Positions 9,076 to 17,647 of a DNA stretch of 64,000 nt are shown here, in pieces. Position 1 is the first letter of the stretch. Every line of letters begins with the position of its first letter. This stretch comes from QGON01 sp963691905 (GTDB taxonomy: Bacteria; Pseudomonadota; Gammaproteobacteria; Chromatiales; Chromatiaceae), in assembly GCA_963691905.1 (NCBI GenBank), contig OY829893.1, forward strand, positions 186,001-250,000. The letters run 5' to 3'. The notes under the pieces are model-generated. The model had not been told where the DNA came from, did not search any database, and was given only the letters and a program-made list of their open reading frames with translations. Position numbers and translations under genes: made by a program.

Positions 9076-9675
9076 ATGAAGCCCTACGCAGAATCCTGCG
9101 ATCAGAACCGGACCCCTATCCTGACGGTTATAGAACCCCTCTTCGCTCGCTGCTCAAACGTGCTGGAGATCGGCAGCGGCACCGGCCAGCATGCCGTCTT
9201 CTTTGCCCGTAAAATGCCCCACCTGACCTGGCACACCAGCGACCAGGCACCCCATCACGAGGGTATCCAGCTCTGGCTCGACGAAGCAGGCCTGCCCAAC
9301 ACCCGTCACCCTCTGCTGCTCAATGTGGGCCAGCCGGCATGGCCCTCGCAGCAGGTCGACGCAGTCTTCTCCGCCAACACAGCCCACATCATGCACTGGC
9401 ACGAAGTCGAAGCACTGTTCTCCGGGGTTGCGGAGCTGCTGCCGGAAAATGGCCTGTTTGCACTCTACGGCCCCTTCAACTACAACGGCTGCTTTACCAG
9501 CGACAGCAACGCCAGCTTCGACGACTGGCTCAGGGCGCGCGACCCGGAGAGCGGCATCCGGGATTTCGAAGCCTTTGAAGCCCTCGCACACAAAGGGGGA
9601 ATGGTATTGCTCAATGACTACGAAATGCCGGCCAACAACCGGATACTCTGCTGGATAAAAATCGAAAACGGTTAA
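9076..9675 (+). CDS. DUF938 SAM-dependent methyltransferase-like protein
   Basis: The 199-aa product contains the SAM-binding motif LEIGSGTGQHAVFFA near residue 32 and the FSANTAHIMHWHEVE block diagnostic of DUF938. The predicted fold is a class I methyltransferase; the substrate is unknown. The ATG follows the preceding stop codon directly, so translation may be coupled. Confidence 0.85.
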   Translation: MKPYAESCDQNRTPILTVIEPLFARCSNVLEIGSGTGQHAVFFARKMPHLTWHTSDQAPHHEGIQLWLDEAGLPNTRHPLLLNVGQPAWPSQQVDAVFSANTAHIMHWHEVEALFSGVAELLPENGLFALYGPFNYNGCFTSDSNASFDDWLRARDPESGIRDFEAFEALAHKGGMVLLNDYEMPANNRILCWIKIENG

Positions 9676-10337
9676 CGGCAGTATAATCCCCGTATCACTT
9701 CCGAAAAATCATGGATCGCCGGGAAATGGCCCGCCTCCCGCAAGGGTCCCTTTGAGTCCGCCGCCACCACCGCCAGCAACCACTTGATGCCGTAGTTTTC
9801 AGCCGACCGAAGCACCGCGAAGCTGTCGTCCACGAACAGGGTCCGCTCCCGGTCGAAGGGTTCCACCTTCTGCAGTTTGTCCCAAAATGCGGGATCCTCT
9901 TTCGGCAACCCCAGGTCGTGGGCACAGATAATCCGGTCGAAAAATCCCGCCAGATGGGTACGGTCCATCTTCAATGCCAGCGCCTTCTGATGGGCATTGG
10001 TCACCAGCACCCGGCGCTTGCCGGCGCACATCAGCTGATCCAGGAAGTTGATCACATGGGGGTGGACGGCGATCAGATGGTCCACCTCAGCCTTCAACAG
10101 CGCAATGTCCAGCCCCAGCTCCCGGCTCCAGTGATCGACGCAGTACCACTCCAGCGTGCCCTCCATATCTTTATAACGCCCCAGCAACTCCGCCTTTGAC
10201 GCGTCCAGAGAGAGTCCCCGCGCTTCGGCATAGCGTTGCGGCACATACTCCAGCCAGAAGTGGTTATCGAAATGCAGATCCAGCAGGGTGCCGTCCATGT
10301 CGAGCAAAACGGTATCGATTTGGTTCCAGTCGATCAT
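9672..10337 (-). CDS. yrfG: GMP/IMP nucleotidase, HAD superfamily (YrfG)
   Basis: The 221-aa HAD phosphatase has motif I DMDGTLLDLHFDNHFW, motif II VLVTNAHQ and motif IV LFVDDSF. The phrase after motif I is characteristic of YrfG, which dephosphorylates GMP and IMP. It converges on the methyltransferase with a 4-base overlap of 3' ends. It is divergent from nudE, the same association seen in enterobacteria. Confidence 0.9.
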   Translation of the reverse strand: MIDWNQIDTVLLDMDGTLLDLHFDNHFWLEYVPQRYAEARGLSLDASKAELLGRYKDMEGTLEWYCVDHWSRELGLDIALLKAEVDHLIAVHPHVINFLDQLMCAGKRRVLVTNAHQKALALKMDRTHLAGFFDRIICAHDLGLPKEDPAFWDKLQKVEPFDRERTLFVDDSFAVLRSAENYGIKWLLAVVAADSKGPLREAGHFPAIHDFSEVIRGLYCR

Positions 10338-10468
10338 CGGTGTGATTTGCCCTCAATGATTAAAGTACGGCCAGACGAGTTTTGCGGAGAGTCTAGCATC
10401 TGACACGGATTCGCCCCACGCCCGGTGATTCCGGTAAGATAAAAACCCAGTCAGACAGTCGATAGAAT

Positions 10469-11011
10469 ATGCCGCAAAAACCCAAGATCCTAAACCAGAA
10501 GATCGCCGCCCAATCCCGGATCTTCCGGGTCGAGGCGCTCGACCTGGAGTTTTCCAACGGTGAATTACGCAGCTATGAGCGGCTGCTCGGCGGCAGTCGC
10601 GGCTCGGTGATGATCGTACCCATGCTGGATGAAGAAACCGTACTGCTGATTCGTGAATATGCCGCCGGCAGCCACGACTACCAACTCGGCCTGCCCAAGG
10701 GACGTATCGAGGAGGGGGAGGATCCGCTGCAGGCTGCCGACCGGGAGATCCGCGAGGAGGTCGGCTACGGCGCCAACCGACTGGAACTGCTGCGTACGGT
10801 AAGCATCGCCCCGGCCTATATCCAGCACTTCACCCACATCATCCTGGCCCGGGACCTCTTCCCCGACAAACAGGAGGGTGACGAACCTGAACCCATCGAA
10901 GTCGTTCCCTGGAAACTTTCGGCCTGGGATGAACTGCTGGCACAAGCCGATTTCACCGAGTCACGCTCCATCGCCGCCATCAGCCTGACGCGCAAACAGT
11001 TTGGCTTTTGA
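10469..11011 (+). CDS. nudE: ADP compounds hydrolase NudE
   Basis: The 180-aa protein carries a full Nudix box (GRIEEGEDPLQAADREIREE), with catalytic Glu residues in REIREEVGYG. NudE hydrolyses ADP-ribose, NADH and Ap3A-like dinucleotides. The start ATG lies just after AGAAT. The nearby yrfG and cysQ support the identification. Confidence 0.92.
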   Translation: MPQKPKILNQKIAAQSRIFRVEALDLEFSNGELRSYERLLGGSRGSVMIVPMLDEETVLLIREYAAGSHDYQLGLPKGRIEEGEDPLQAADREIREEVGYGANRLELLRTVSIAPAYIQHFTHIILARDLFPDKQEGDEPEPIEVVPWKLSAWDELLAQADFTESRSIAAISLTRKQFGF

Positions 11012-11013
11012 TT

Positions 11014-11165
11014 TAACTCAAGTTTCGGAGTTCAAATCATCCTGAGAAGATGTAGGCAGCGTTTATTTCATTACATGGACATCTGGTAGGGTGCGCCACG
11101 CGCACCGGAATAAGCAGTTACAGCAATCATGGTGCGCACGGCGCACCCTACGTTCTGCTTCGCAC
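11014..11165. repeat. Dispersed repeat family R1, copy 2
   Basis: The copy lies between nudE and cysQ. The lead (TCGGAGTTCAAATCATCCTG) matches the other copies. The hairpin arms at 11087-11106 and 11131-11150 pair with two mismatches and enclose a 24-base loop. Its position at a 3' end could let it shape mRNA ends. Confidence 0.85.
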
Positions 11166-11189
11166 ATAATTAATCAGAGGTCCCTTAAC

Positions 11190-11981
11190 ATGTCCCTGCC
11201 TGTCCCAATTCAGACGCTGCTCGACCTTGCCAAACAAGCAGGTGATGCCATTCTGACGATCTACAATTCTGGGTTCAGCGTCACTGAAAAGACCGACCAC
11301 ACGCCACTCACCGAGGCTGACCTCGCCGCACACAGGGTCATCGTCACTGCCCTCAAAGTGCTGACACCGGAGATCCCGGTGCTCTCGGAAGAGTCACAGG
11401 CGATCCCATTCGAGACCCGGAGAAAATGGTCACGCTACTGGCTGGTCGATCCCCTTGACGGCACCAAAGAGTTCATCAAACGCAACGAGGAGTTCAGCGT
11501 CAACATTGCACTCATCGAAGAGCAGCGGCCGGTTGCCGGAGTGATCTATGCACCGATGCTCGACATCGCCTACTACAGCACGGGTGACGGCAGGGCCTGG
11601 CGCATCCAACAACAGCTACCCCCTGAAAGCATCCATGTGACCCGGCAACGCCGACACCCACCAATCATCGCCGGCAGCCGCTCTCACGCAGGCCCGCAGT
11701 TACAGGCATTTCTGCAACGAATCGGGGAGCACAAGCTGACCCCGATGGGCAGTTCACTGAAATCATGCCTGGTTGCCGAAGGCAAGGCCGACCTCTATGC
11801 CCGTCTCGGCCCCACCTCCGAATGGGATACCGCAGCGGCCCAGGCTATTGTCGAGGCGGCTGGCGGACGCATCACCGATACCCACATGAGACCGCTTTTG
11901 TACAACACCAAACCTTCGTTATTGAATCCCCACTTTTTTGTCTTCGGCGATCTATCGGAAGACTGGTCAGCCTATCTGTAG
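11190..11981 (+). CDS. cysQ: 3'(2'),5'-bisphosphate nucleotidase CysQ
   Basis: The 263-aa protein shows the inositol-monophosphatase-fold metal sites: LTEADLAAH, VLSEES, DPLDGTKEFI and the C-terminal SEWDTAAAQAIVEAAGG. CysQ removes the 3'-phosphate from PAP/PAPS, relieving sulfate-assimilation by-product build-up. The ATG at 11190 is chosen because the longer reading frame runs into repeat R1. Confidence 0.94.
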   Translation: MSLPVPIQTLLDLAKQAGDAILTIYNSGFSVTEKTDHTPLTEADLAAHRVIVTALKVLTPEIPVLSEESQAIPFETRRKWSRYWLVDPLDGTKEFIKRNEEFSVNIALIEEQRPVAGVIYAPMLDIAYYSTGDGRAWRIQQQLPPESIHVTRQRRHPPIIAGSRSHAGPQLQAFLQRIGEHKLTPMGSSLKSCLVAEGKADLYARLGPTSEWDTAAAQAIVEAAGGRITDTHMRPLLYNTKPSLLNPHFFVFGDLSEDWSAYL

Positions 11982-12131
11982 TGTGGTTAACCGCCATATG
12001 GATTAGACCAGCACTGTACTTTTCCGCCAATACCATATAATTCAGTCAACGATAGCGATCTATCAAATAACAACTACCCGTTGCAGACTCCGGGCTCCAT
12101 CGTCGTCATAACCCGCGAAGGGCCGACATTT

Positions 12132-13169
12132 ATGAGAATCCTCATCCATCGCTTGCTGAGCAGCATCGTCATCCCGTTGCTCTGCCTGCAATCCACGCTC
12201 CTCTGGGCGGGCGCGCAGGAAGACGACGCCTTCGAATTCGACGACTTTCCTCTTGAGGAGCCGATGGATCACCCAAGCTGGTTCAAACACAGCTTTCTCG
12301 ATCTGCAGGAGGATCTGCAGGAGGCCATCGAGCAGGACAAACAGGGCATCATCATCTATTTCGGACAACGGCGTTGCGCTTACTGCAAGATGCTGATACA
12401 GGTTAACTTTGGCCTCTCTGACATCACCGCCTATACCCGCAGCCACTTCGACATCATCCCCATCGATATCTGGGGCATCGACGAGCTCACTGACCTTAAA
12501 GGTGAGACACTCTCAGAACGGGAATATGCGATCAGGGAGAACACCAACTTCACCCCCTCCCTCATCTTCTACGGCCGGGAGGGCAAAGAAGCATTACGTC
12601 TGCGGGGTTACTACCCCCCCTACAAATTCCGCGCCGCCCTGGAGTATGTTGCGGATGGCCACTACCGCAATGAGTCTTTCCCCGACTATCTTGCAAGGGG
12701 TGACGAAGGGCAGGTTTTCGAACCCGGGGATCTGAACGAAGAGGATTATTTCATCCCGCCGCCCCACAACCTCGACCGCATCCGATTCAAAGGCGAGCGT
12801 CCACTGGTGGTCTTTTTCGAGCAGGGAGAGTGTCACGCCTGTGATGTTCTGCACGGTCAACCCCTGCGGGATCCCGCCATCAACAAACTGTTCCGTAAAT
12901 TCGACAATGTTCAGCTGGACATCTATGCAGATTCCCCGGTTATCACTCCGAATGGTCGACAGACAACCGCAAAAGCCTGGGCGCAGGACCTGGGGCTTTT
13001 CTATACCCCCTCGCTGATCTTTTTCGATGAAGGGGGAAAAGAGATCATGCGGGTCGACTCCGTGGTTCGCTTCTATCGCCTGCGCAATGTCATCAACTAC
13101 ATCACCAGTCGGGGATATCTCAGCCAACCCAGTTACCAGGATTGGCGTATTGAAAACCTGGGTAATTAG
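12132..13169 (+). CDS. Periplasmic protein with two thioredoxin-like domains
   Basis: The 345-aa product has an N-terminal signal peptide that should be cleaved after LLWAGA. Domain 1 (about residues 75-180) contains RCAYCKM and a FTPSLIFY cis-Pro strand. Domain 2 (about 225-330) contains GECHACDV and FYTPSLIFFD. It resembles SoxW/DsbD-c-type periplasmic thioredoxins, but in tandem, so it may pass electrons between its own domains or reduce envelope proteins. GAAGGG precedes the ATG at 12132. No sox or ccm genes adjoin. Confidence 0.75.
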   Translation: MRILIHRLLSSIVIPLLCLQSTLLWAGAQEDDAFEFDDFPLEEPMDHPSWFKHSFLDLQEDLQEAIEQDKQGIIIYFGQRRCAYCKMLIQVNFGLSDITAYTRSHFDIIPIDIWGIDELTDLKGETLSEREYAIRENTNFTPSLIFYGREGKEALRLRGYYPPYKFRAALEYVADGHYRNESFPDYLARGDEGQVFEPGDLNEEDYFIPPPHNLDRIRFKGERPLVVFFEQGECHACDVLHGQPLRDPAINKLFRKFDNVQLDIYADSPVITPNGRQTTAKAWAQDLGLFYTPSLIFFDEGGKEIMRVDSVVRFYRLRNVINYITSRGYLSQPSYQDWRIENLGN

Positions 13170-13244
13170 CGTCTGTAGGGGGCCGCACACTGCCAAACCA
13201 CGAATTCGCACCGAGGCGGCGCTCCTACAGAAACCCGGAGTGTT

Positions 13245-13385
13245 TCTCAAGTTCCTGAGTTCATTGCGAATGTGACGAACGTAGGGTGTGCCGTGCGCAC
13301 CAGAACAAGCAATCATGGTGCGCGCGGCGCACCCTACCAGCTGAATTAAACGCTACCCTCCTTCTTTTCAGGATGGTTTGAACGC
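13245..13385. repeat. Dispersed repeat family R1, copy 3 (inverted)
   Basis: This is the same family in the opposite orientation. The hairpin arms are at 13282-13301 and 13317-13336, and the lead sequence (AGGATGGTTTGAACGC) is now on the right. It fills the convergent gap between the double-thioredoxin and DUF4124 genes, where a bidirectional hairpin could end both transcripts. Confidence 0.85.
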
Positions 13386-13398
13386 AGAAACATGAGTT

Positions 13399-13848
13399 TT
13401 ATGTATCGCAGAACTGCTTCAGATAATCCTCGTAGTCAGCCTGCTGACGATGCAACTTGTCGCTTTGACTCGCCTTATAACCGGCACGCAGGCGCTTTTC
13501 GACCTTTTCCAGCTTCTTCCGCTTTGCCCAGCAACGCTTCTCTTCACTGCGCTTGCGACGAGGTTTCGTAGCTTTTGAGCGGCGTTTGGACGCCTTTTTC
13601 TGTTTTTTTCTTTGCAGTCTGAGGCCCGGTTTGGCGGGACTCAGGCCTGCACTCCGATTCACGATGCGGGTCCGTTGTTGCTGCTCACCCGAAGCACAAG
13701 GGATCTGCTGAAACGTCACATCCCCCTCCGGCAGTTGACATCGATAGACCGTCACACCACCGCTGGATGCAGCGCCAAGTTGCCCCACTGAACCTGCAAG
13801 AGAGAGCCCCAAGAGGGCGCCAAAAACTGTTTTTCTGAATAAGTTCAC
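13399..13848 (-). CDS. DUF4124-like secreted basic protein
   Basis: The 149-aa product has a signal peptide ending near GQLGAAS. A short DUF4124-like domain follows (VYRCQLPEGDVTFQQIPC, with two Cys that may pair). The rest is a very Lys/Arg-rich linker (about 85-115) and a helical tail ending in CDT. It is probably periplasmic; its function is not known. The basic centre suggests binding to an anionic polymer, which is inference. Confidence 0.65.
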   Translation of the reverse strand: MNLFRKTVFGALLGLSLAGSVGQLGAASSGGVTVYRCQLPEGDVTFQQIPCASGEQQQRTRIVNRSAGLSPAKPGLRLQRKKQKKASKRRSKATKPRRKRSEEKRCWAKRKKLEKVEKRLRAGYKASQSDKLHRQQADYEDYLKQFCDT

Positions 13849-13970
13849 TATCCAACCTCCCTGTCAGATCCACTTGTCCAATCATAAAGGGAACAATATT
13901 CCTATTCAAGTTTTTCCTGGAACTGCCGATAGACACTTAATCACCTGGGGAGAAAAACAGAAGCGTCACC

Positions 13971-15098
13971 ATGAGGAGCCTGGAACAGGAAAACAGGATG
14001 TTGCGCCAGCGACTGCTGGAACTCGGACGCGAGGCCCTGCACAACGAAAACACCTTCAAACGTTTTCACCAAAGAGAGCTGGAACTGCTCTCGGCCAACT
14101 CCCTGCCGGAACTGCTGAACAGCATGACCGACGGCCTGCAGGACTCTTTTCAGGTAAAAGCGATCCAGTTGATTATCGAGGATCAGGAGCACGATATCCG
14201 CCGCCTGCTCTATAATACCGGCATCCCGGAAGATGCCTTTCCTCTGGTTCGCTTTGTCGATCAGATCGACTCGATCAACAGAGAGTATGCAACGCTGAGA
14301 CTGCCCCGGCTGGGCCCCTTCCTCAGCCCCGACCATGATTCGCTCTTCTCTTCGAGAAACGAGTTGCGCAGTATCGCAATATTACCGATATTCTGTCGCA
14401 ACCGACTGATCGGCAGCCTAAACCTCGGCAGTACCGACAGCAAAAGGTTCACGCGCCACCACGGCAGCGATTTTCTGCACCGGCTGGCAGCGATCAGCGG
14501 CGTCTGCCTGGAAAATGCGGTAAACCGGGAGCGGTTGATCATCAGCGGCCTCACCGATGCACTGACCGGGATGCACAACCGCCGCTATCTCGACCGGCGG
14601 CTCAAGGAGGAACTGGCCAGGGCCAACCGCTATCGCCAGCCCATGAGCTGCCTGTTTATCGACGCGGATCACTTCAAACAGGTCAACGACATCCACGGTC
14701 ACCAGGCGGGAGATACGGTCTTGCGGGAGTTGGCCAGCCGCATCCGCTCCCAACTGCGCGCCAGCGATGTGGCCACCCGCTATGGCGGTGAAGAGTTCAC
14801 CCTGCTGCTGCCGCAAACCTCCCTCGACGAGGCCAAACTGCTGGCTGAGCGCATTCGCCTGGAGATCTCAAACCACCCCATTTCCCTTGATAGCGGTGAG
14901 CAGATACCGCTTACCGTTTCCATCGGCATCAGTGAGGCCCTGCCAATGTTGGGCAAGGCTTCGCTGGAACAGGTCGGAGAACACCTGCTTGCCACTGCAG
15001 ATGAAGCCGTTTATCGGGCCAAAAACAACGGCAGAAACCGGGTGGAGCACTGTCGCGAAGATGCCCGCCAACAACTACCGATAGATGAGGTCAGTTAG
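13971..15098 (+). CDS. Diguanylate cyclase with DUF484/GAF-like sensor
   Basis: The 375-aa protein begins with a short coiled coil (about 1-35) and a DUF484/GAF-like domain (about 36-195). A GGDEF domain follows (about 205-365) with active site RYGGEEF, so c-di-GMP synthesis from GTP is expected. The region four residues before GGEEF (SDVATRYGG) lacks the classic RxxD inhibitory site. There is no membrane segment, so it is cytoplasmic. Confidence 0.9.
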   Translation: MRSLEQENRMLRQRLLELGREALHNENTFKRFHQRELELLSANSLPELLNSMTDGLQDSFQVKAIQLIIEDQEHDIRRLLYNTGIPEDAFPLVRFVDQIDSINREYATLRLPRLGPFLSPDHDSLFSSRNELRSIAILPIFCRNRLIGSLNLGSTDSKRFTRHHGSDFLHRLAAISGVCLENAVNRERLIISGLTDALTGMHNRRYLDRRLKEELARANRYRQPMSCLFIDADHFKQVNDIHGHQAGDTVLRELASRIRSQLRASDVATRYGGEEFTLLLPQTSLDEAKLLAERIRLEISNHPISLDSGEQIPLTVSIGISEALPMLGKASLEQVGEHLLATADEAVYRAKNNGRNRVEHCREDARQQLPIDEVS

Positions 15099-15139
15099 GG
15101 ATAATCGGATTAATTTGTGTTCGTCCGGCAACCCATATC

Positions 15140-15215
15140 TAAGGAAACTCTGATCAATTGGATTATTGTCATCTCTCCCTACGGTCGAGATGACAGTTGA
15201 TCAGAGGCTCCCTAA
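15140..15215. repeat. Dispersed repeat family R2, copy A
   Basis: The ends TAAGGAAACTCTGATCAA and TTGATCAGAGGCTCCCTAA are imperfect inverted repeats. An inner hairpin TGTCATCTC/GAGATGACA sits between them. Related copies lie at 36751-36927 and 61977-62053. The form recalls a miniature inverted-repeat element. Confidence 0.7.
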
Positions 15216-15310
15216 CCGCAAAGGACGCGAAGAGCACGCTCCCTTTCTCTCCACGCAACAGGGTCTAAACTTACTTATATGAGGTACCCACCGCTGAGTA
15301 AACGCAACCT

Positions 15311-16030
15311 GTGAACTTGCCCCCAAAAAACCTGGTCGAGCGTTTTTTTAACGAAATCAAAAACCGACCGCTGTTGGCCACCCTGATGGTGCTTGGCTCG
15401 CTGCTGATCGGTTTGAGCCAATTCACCACCGCCACACAACAACTGGTCAGCCAGGCCAAAGCCCTCCTGTTCACTCCAGAATACCGGCTGGTGGCGACCG
15501 TCCCGGACGCCAACCTGCTGCTGCGCTGGAACTCACTGACTCAAAGCTGGCAGCATCCGAGGAAAGACATCTGGTTCGAGACGGAGATGAGGCTTCCGCT
15601 CTCACTCAGTAACACGGGCGACCGGGTGGCCGGCATCGAGGGGCTGAAGCTGTTGTCCCAGGGAGAGGGTCAGTCCATCACCTGGGAAGCGGTCTGGATC
15701 GCACAGGATTTCGAGTGGGAACGCTGGGCCACGATCGAACCCCAGATCCAAAAACAGCGGGACCGGCTGACACCGATCATGCTCGAACCAGGCCAACCGG
15801 CACTGCTGGAAGATATCGATTTTGTACCGCTGGACTTCGCCGATGAACTTGCCGCAGGCCACTACACCGCCCAGTTGCAGGCACGCGTGACCGGGACCGA
15901 AGGCTGGATCGAACTGCTGCGTTTCTCCTTCACCATTCCAAAAGGTTTCCTGCTGGCTTCCGGCCGCGTCTCGCGCTATCAGTACTGGCAGCGCTTTGCT
16001 GTAGAGGAGACAGCAGCATCAACCCAATAG
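15311..16030 (+). CDS. Membrane-anchored protein of unknown function
   Basis: The 239-aa product starts at GTG 15311 with only a weak ribosome site. One hydrophobic segment spans about residues 19-38, followed by a soluble, probably periplasmic domain rich in Trp and Glu. A beta-rich pattern with a late FSFTIPKGF strand suggests an immunoglobulin-like or sugar-binding fold, but no family is recognised. It is flanked by repeat R2 and a decayed outer-membrane gene. Confidence 0.55.
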   Translation: MNLPPKNLVERFFNEIKNRPLLATLMVLGSLLIGLSQFTTATQQLVSQAKALLFTPEYRLVATVPDANLLLRWNSLTQSWQHPRKDIWFETEMRLPLSLSNTGDRVAGIEGLKLLSQGEGQSITWEAVWIAQDFEWERWATIEPQIQKQRDRLTPIMLEPGQPALLEDIDFVPLDFADELAAGHYTAQLQARVTGTEGWIELLRFSFTIPKGFLLASGRVSRYQYWQRFAVEETAASTQ

Positions 16031-16229
16031 GGCGAACTCCAGCAACCCCTAGAAGATGAAACATCAAGCGTGACGGGGCATGTCTTGCATTTCGATGATT
16101 TTCCTTCTCCTAATTGATATGTAATCAGACGCTAAACCCTTGTATTTTATCTCTATTCAGCTGTAATCTCATTTGCTGCGCCGTTGTATATGGCATCCAT
16201 CCTGATATTCGAGCCTGGAATATAGAGAT

Positions 16230-16476
16230 ATGAAAAATAGGATTATTCGGGGGCAGCTTCTCTGGTCTTGCTTCTGGCATCGTCGAACCTCTTCGCTGAT
16301 GTGCTGGAAAATGACCGATTCAATCTGCGCTTGAGTACCGGGCATTCGACAATATCGGCTTTGGCGTGGGTTTCAACTCCATAAAATCTGAATTAGAGCT
16401 CGAAGAGGGTGATGGACTCCTTAGCCTGGACACCACCAACCTTGGAGTGCTTGCCTACGCTTCGATCTATTTTTAA
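16230..16476 (+). pseudogene. Remnant of an outer-membrane beta-barrel gene
   Basis: Two pieces of what looks like one gene lie close together in different frames. The first encodes a signal-peptide-like LVLLLASSNLFADVLENDRF. The second, from about 16337, encodes YRAFDNIGFGVGFNS and ends in GVLAYASIYF-stop, with the terminal Phe typical of barrel proteins. The middle of the barrel is missing and the ATG at 16230 is out of frame. The 537-base gap from 16031 to 16567 otherwise shows nothing recognisable. Confidence 0.55.
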
Positions 16477-16567
16477 TCTTGGAAGCGCAGAAACAACCAA
16501 CCTGTAAGCGTGATCTGTACCCTATGGAGCTTATCCCAATGATATGCATTGACACGTTACAAGCCTG

Positions 16568-17560
16568 GTGAAGATACTCATATTTTTTCTCTTATCTGCA
16601 ATCAGCTGGAGCAACTTCGCGGCTGAGTCCAGTGACGTGTTTATCGGCCTGAAGATTGACCAGATCACCAACATCGATCAAAAAGAGGAAAACTTCAGCG
16701 TAGTTGGCAGCCTGCGTATCGATTGGCATCAGCCCCTCCTGGCCTTCGAACGCGAACCAGGCATGCCAGGACATCGAACCTATACCCTGGCCACCTTTCT
16801 CAAGCTGCTGGAGGAGAAGCAGATCCGCTGGCCAGCCTCCATTTACCACAATCAACAGGGGCGCATGGATTTCCAGAATCGGCTCATCTCCCTGGCGGAA
16901 GACGGCACCGTTTTGTACCTGGCCCGGTTTACCTCAACCTTCCAGGCCCCGATGTTCGATTTCCGGATGTTTCCGTTCGATAAGCAACTCTTTTTTATCC
17001 ATGTGGATTCGATCTTTCCGGAACGTCAGTTTAAATTTAGACAGATGGAAGGGTTCAGTGGGATGGGGGATCAGCTGGGTGAAGAGGAGTGGATCATTAC
17101 CGATGTAAATACTCGCCTGACAACACACAATGAGTTTAACAAAGGGAATGCCTCCCGTTTTGTGCTGGAGTTCCACGCCGAGCGCCACCTCAATTATTAC
17201 CTGATGCGAATTTTGATTCCGGCACTACTGATCATTACCGTCTCCTGGTTTACCTTCTTTCTGCAGGACTACACCAAACGTATCGACCTGGCCGGCGGCA
17301 ACCTGCTGCTCTTTATCGCTTTCAATTTTACCATCTCCGGTGATCTGCCCCGGCTTGGTTACATCACCCTGATGGACGCCTTTCTGGCAGGCACCTTTAT
17401 CATTACCGCCTTTGTGGTATTGGGTAATGTCTGGCTGCGACGTCTTGAAAATCACGGCAGGCATGCGCTTGCACAAAAACTTGATATCTACGCAATCACC
17501 AGCTATCCGCTGGCCTACCTGGTGGGCGCCCTCATCTTGTGGATACACTTTTTCTGGTAA
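16568..17560 (+). CDS. Pentameric ligand-gated ion channel (bacterial Cys-loop-like)
   Basis: The 330-aa protein has a signal peptide (1-18), a beta-rich extracellular domain (about 20-205) and four membrane helices (about 210-325). FRMFPFDKQ contains the FPFDxQ motif of the Cys-loop superfamily; as in other prokaryotic members the disulfide Cys are absent. The M2-M3 segment SGDLPRLGYITLMDAF matches the LPR..Y.T..D pattern of ELIC-type channels. It likely forms a homopentameric cation channel in the inner membrane, gated by an unknown small ligand. The start is GTG at 16568. Confidence 0.85.
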   Translation: MKILIFFLLSAISWSNFAAESSDVFIGLKIDQITNIDQKEENFSVVGSLRIDWHQPLLAFEREPGMPGHRTYTLATFLKLLEEKQIRWPASIYHNQQGRMDFQNRLISLAEDGTVLYLARFTSTFQAPMFDFRMFPFDKQLFFIHVDSIFPERQFKFRQMEGFSGMGDQLGEEEWIITDVNTRLTTHNEFNKGNASRFVLEFHAERHLNYYLMRILIPALLIITVSWFTFFLQDYTKRIDLAGGNLLLFIAFNFTISGDLPRLGYITLMDAFLAGTFIITAFVVLGNVWLRRLENHGRHALAQKLDIYAITSYPLAYLVGALILWIHFFW

Positions 17561-17647
17561 TCAGCGCTTTCCTGCAGGCGTTGATTGAATGGATCCATCT
17601 ATCCTGTGGCAAAACCGCTCGCAGCGCCGGGCCTTCATCAGCACCCT

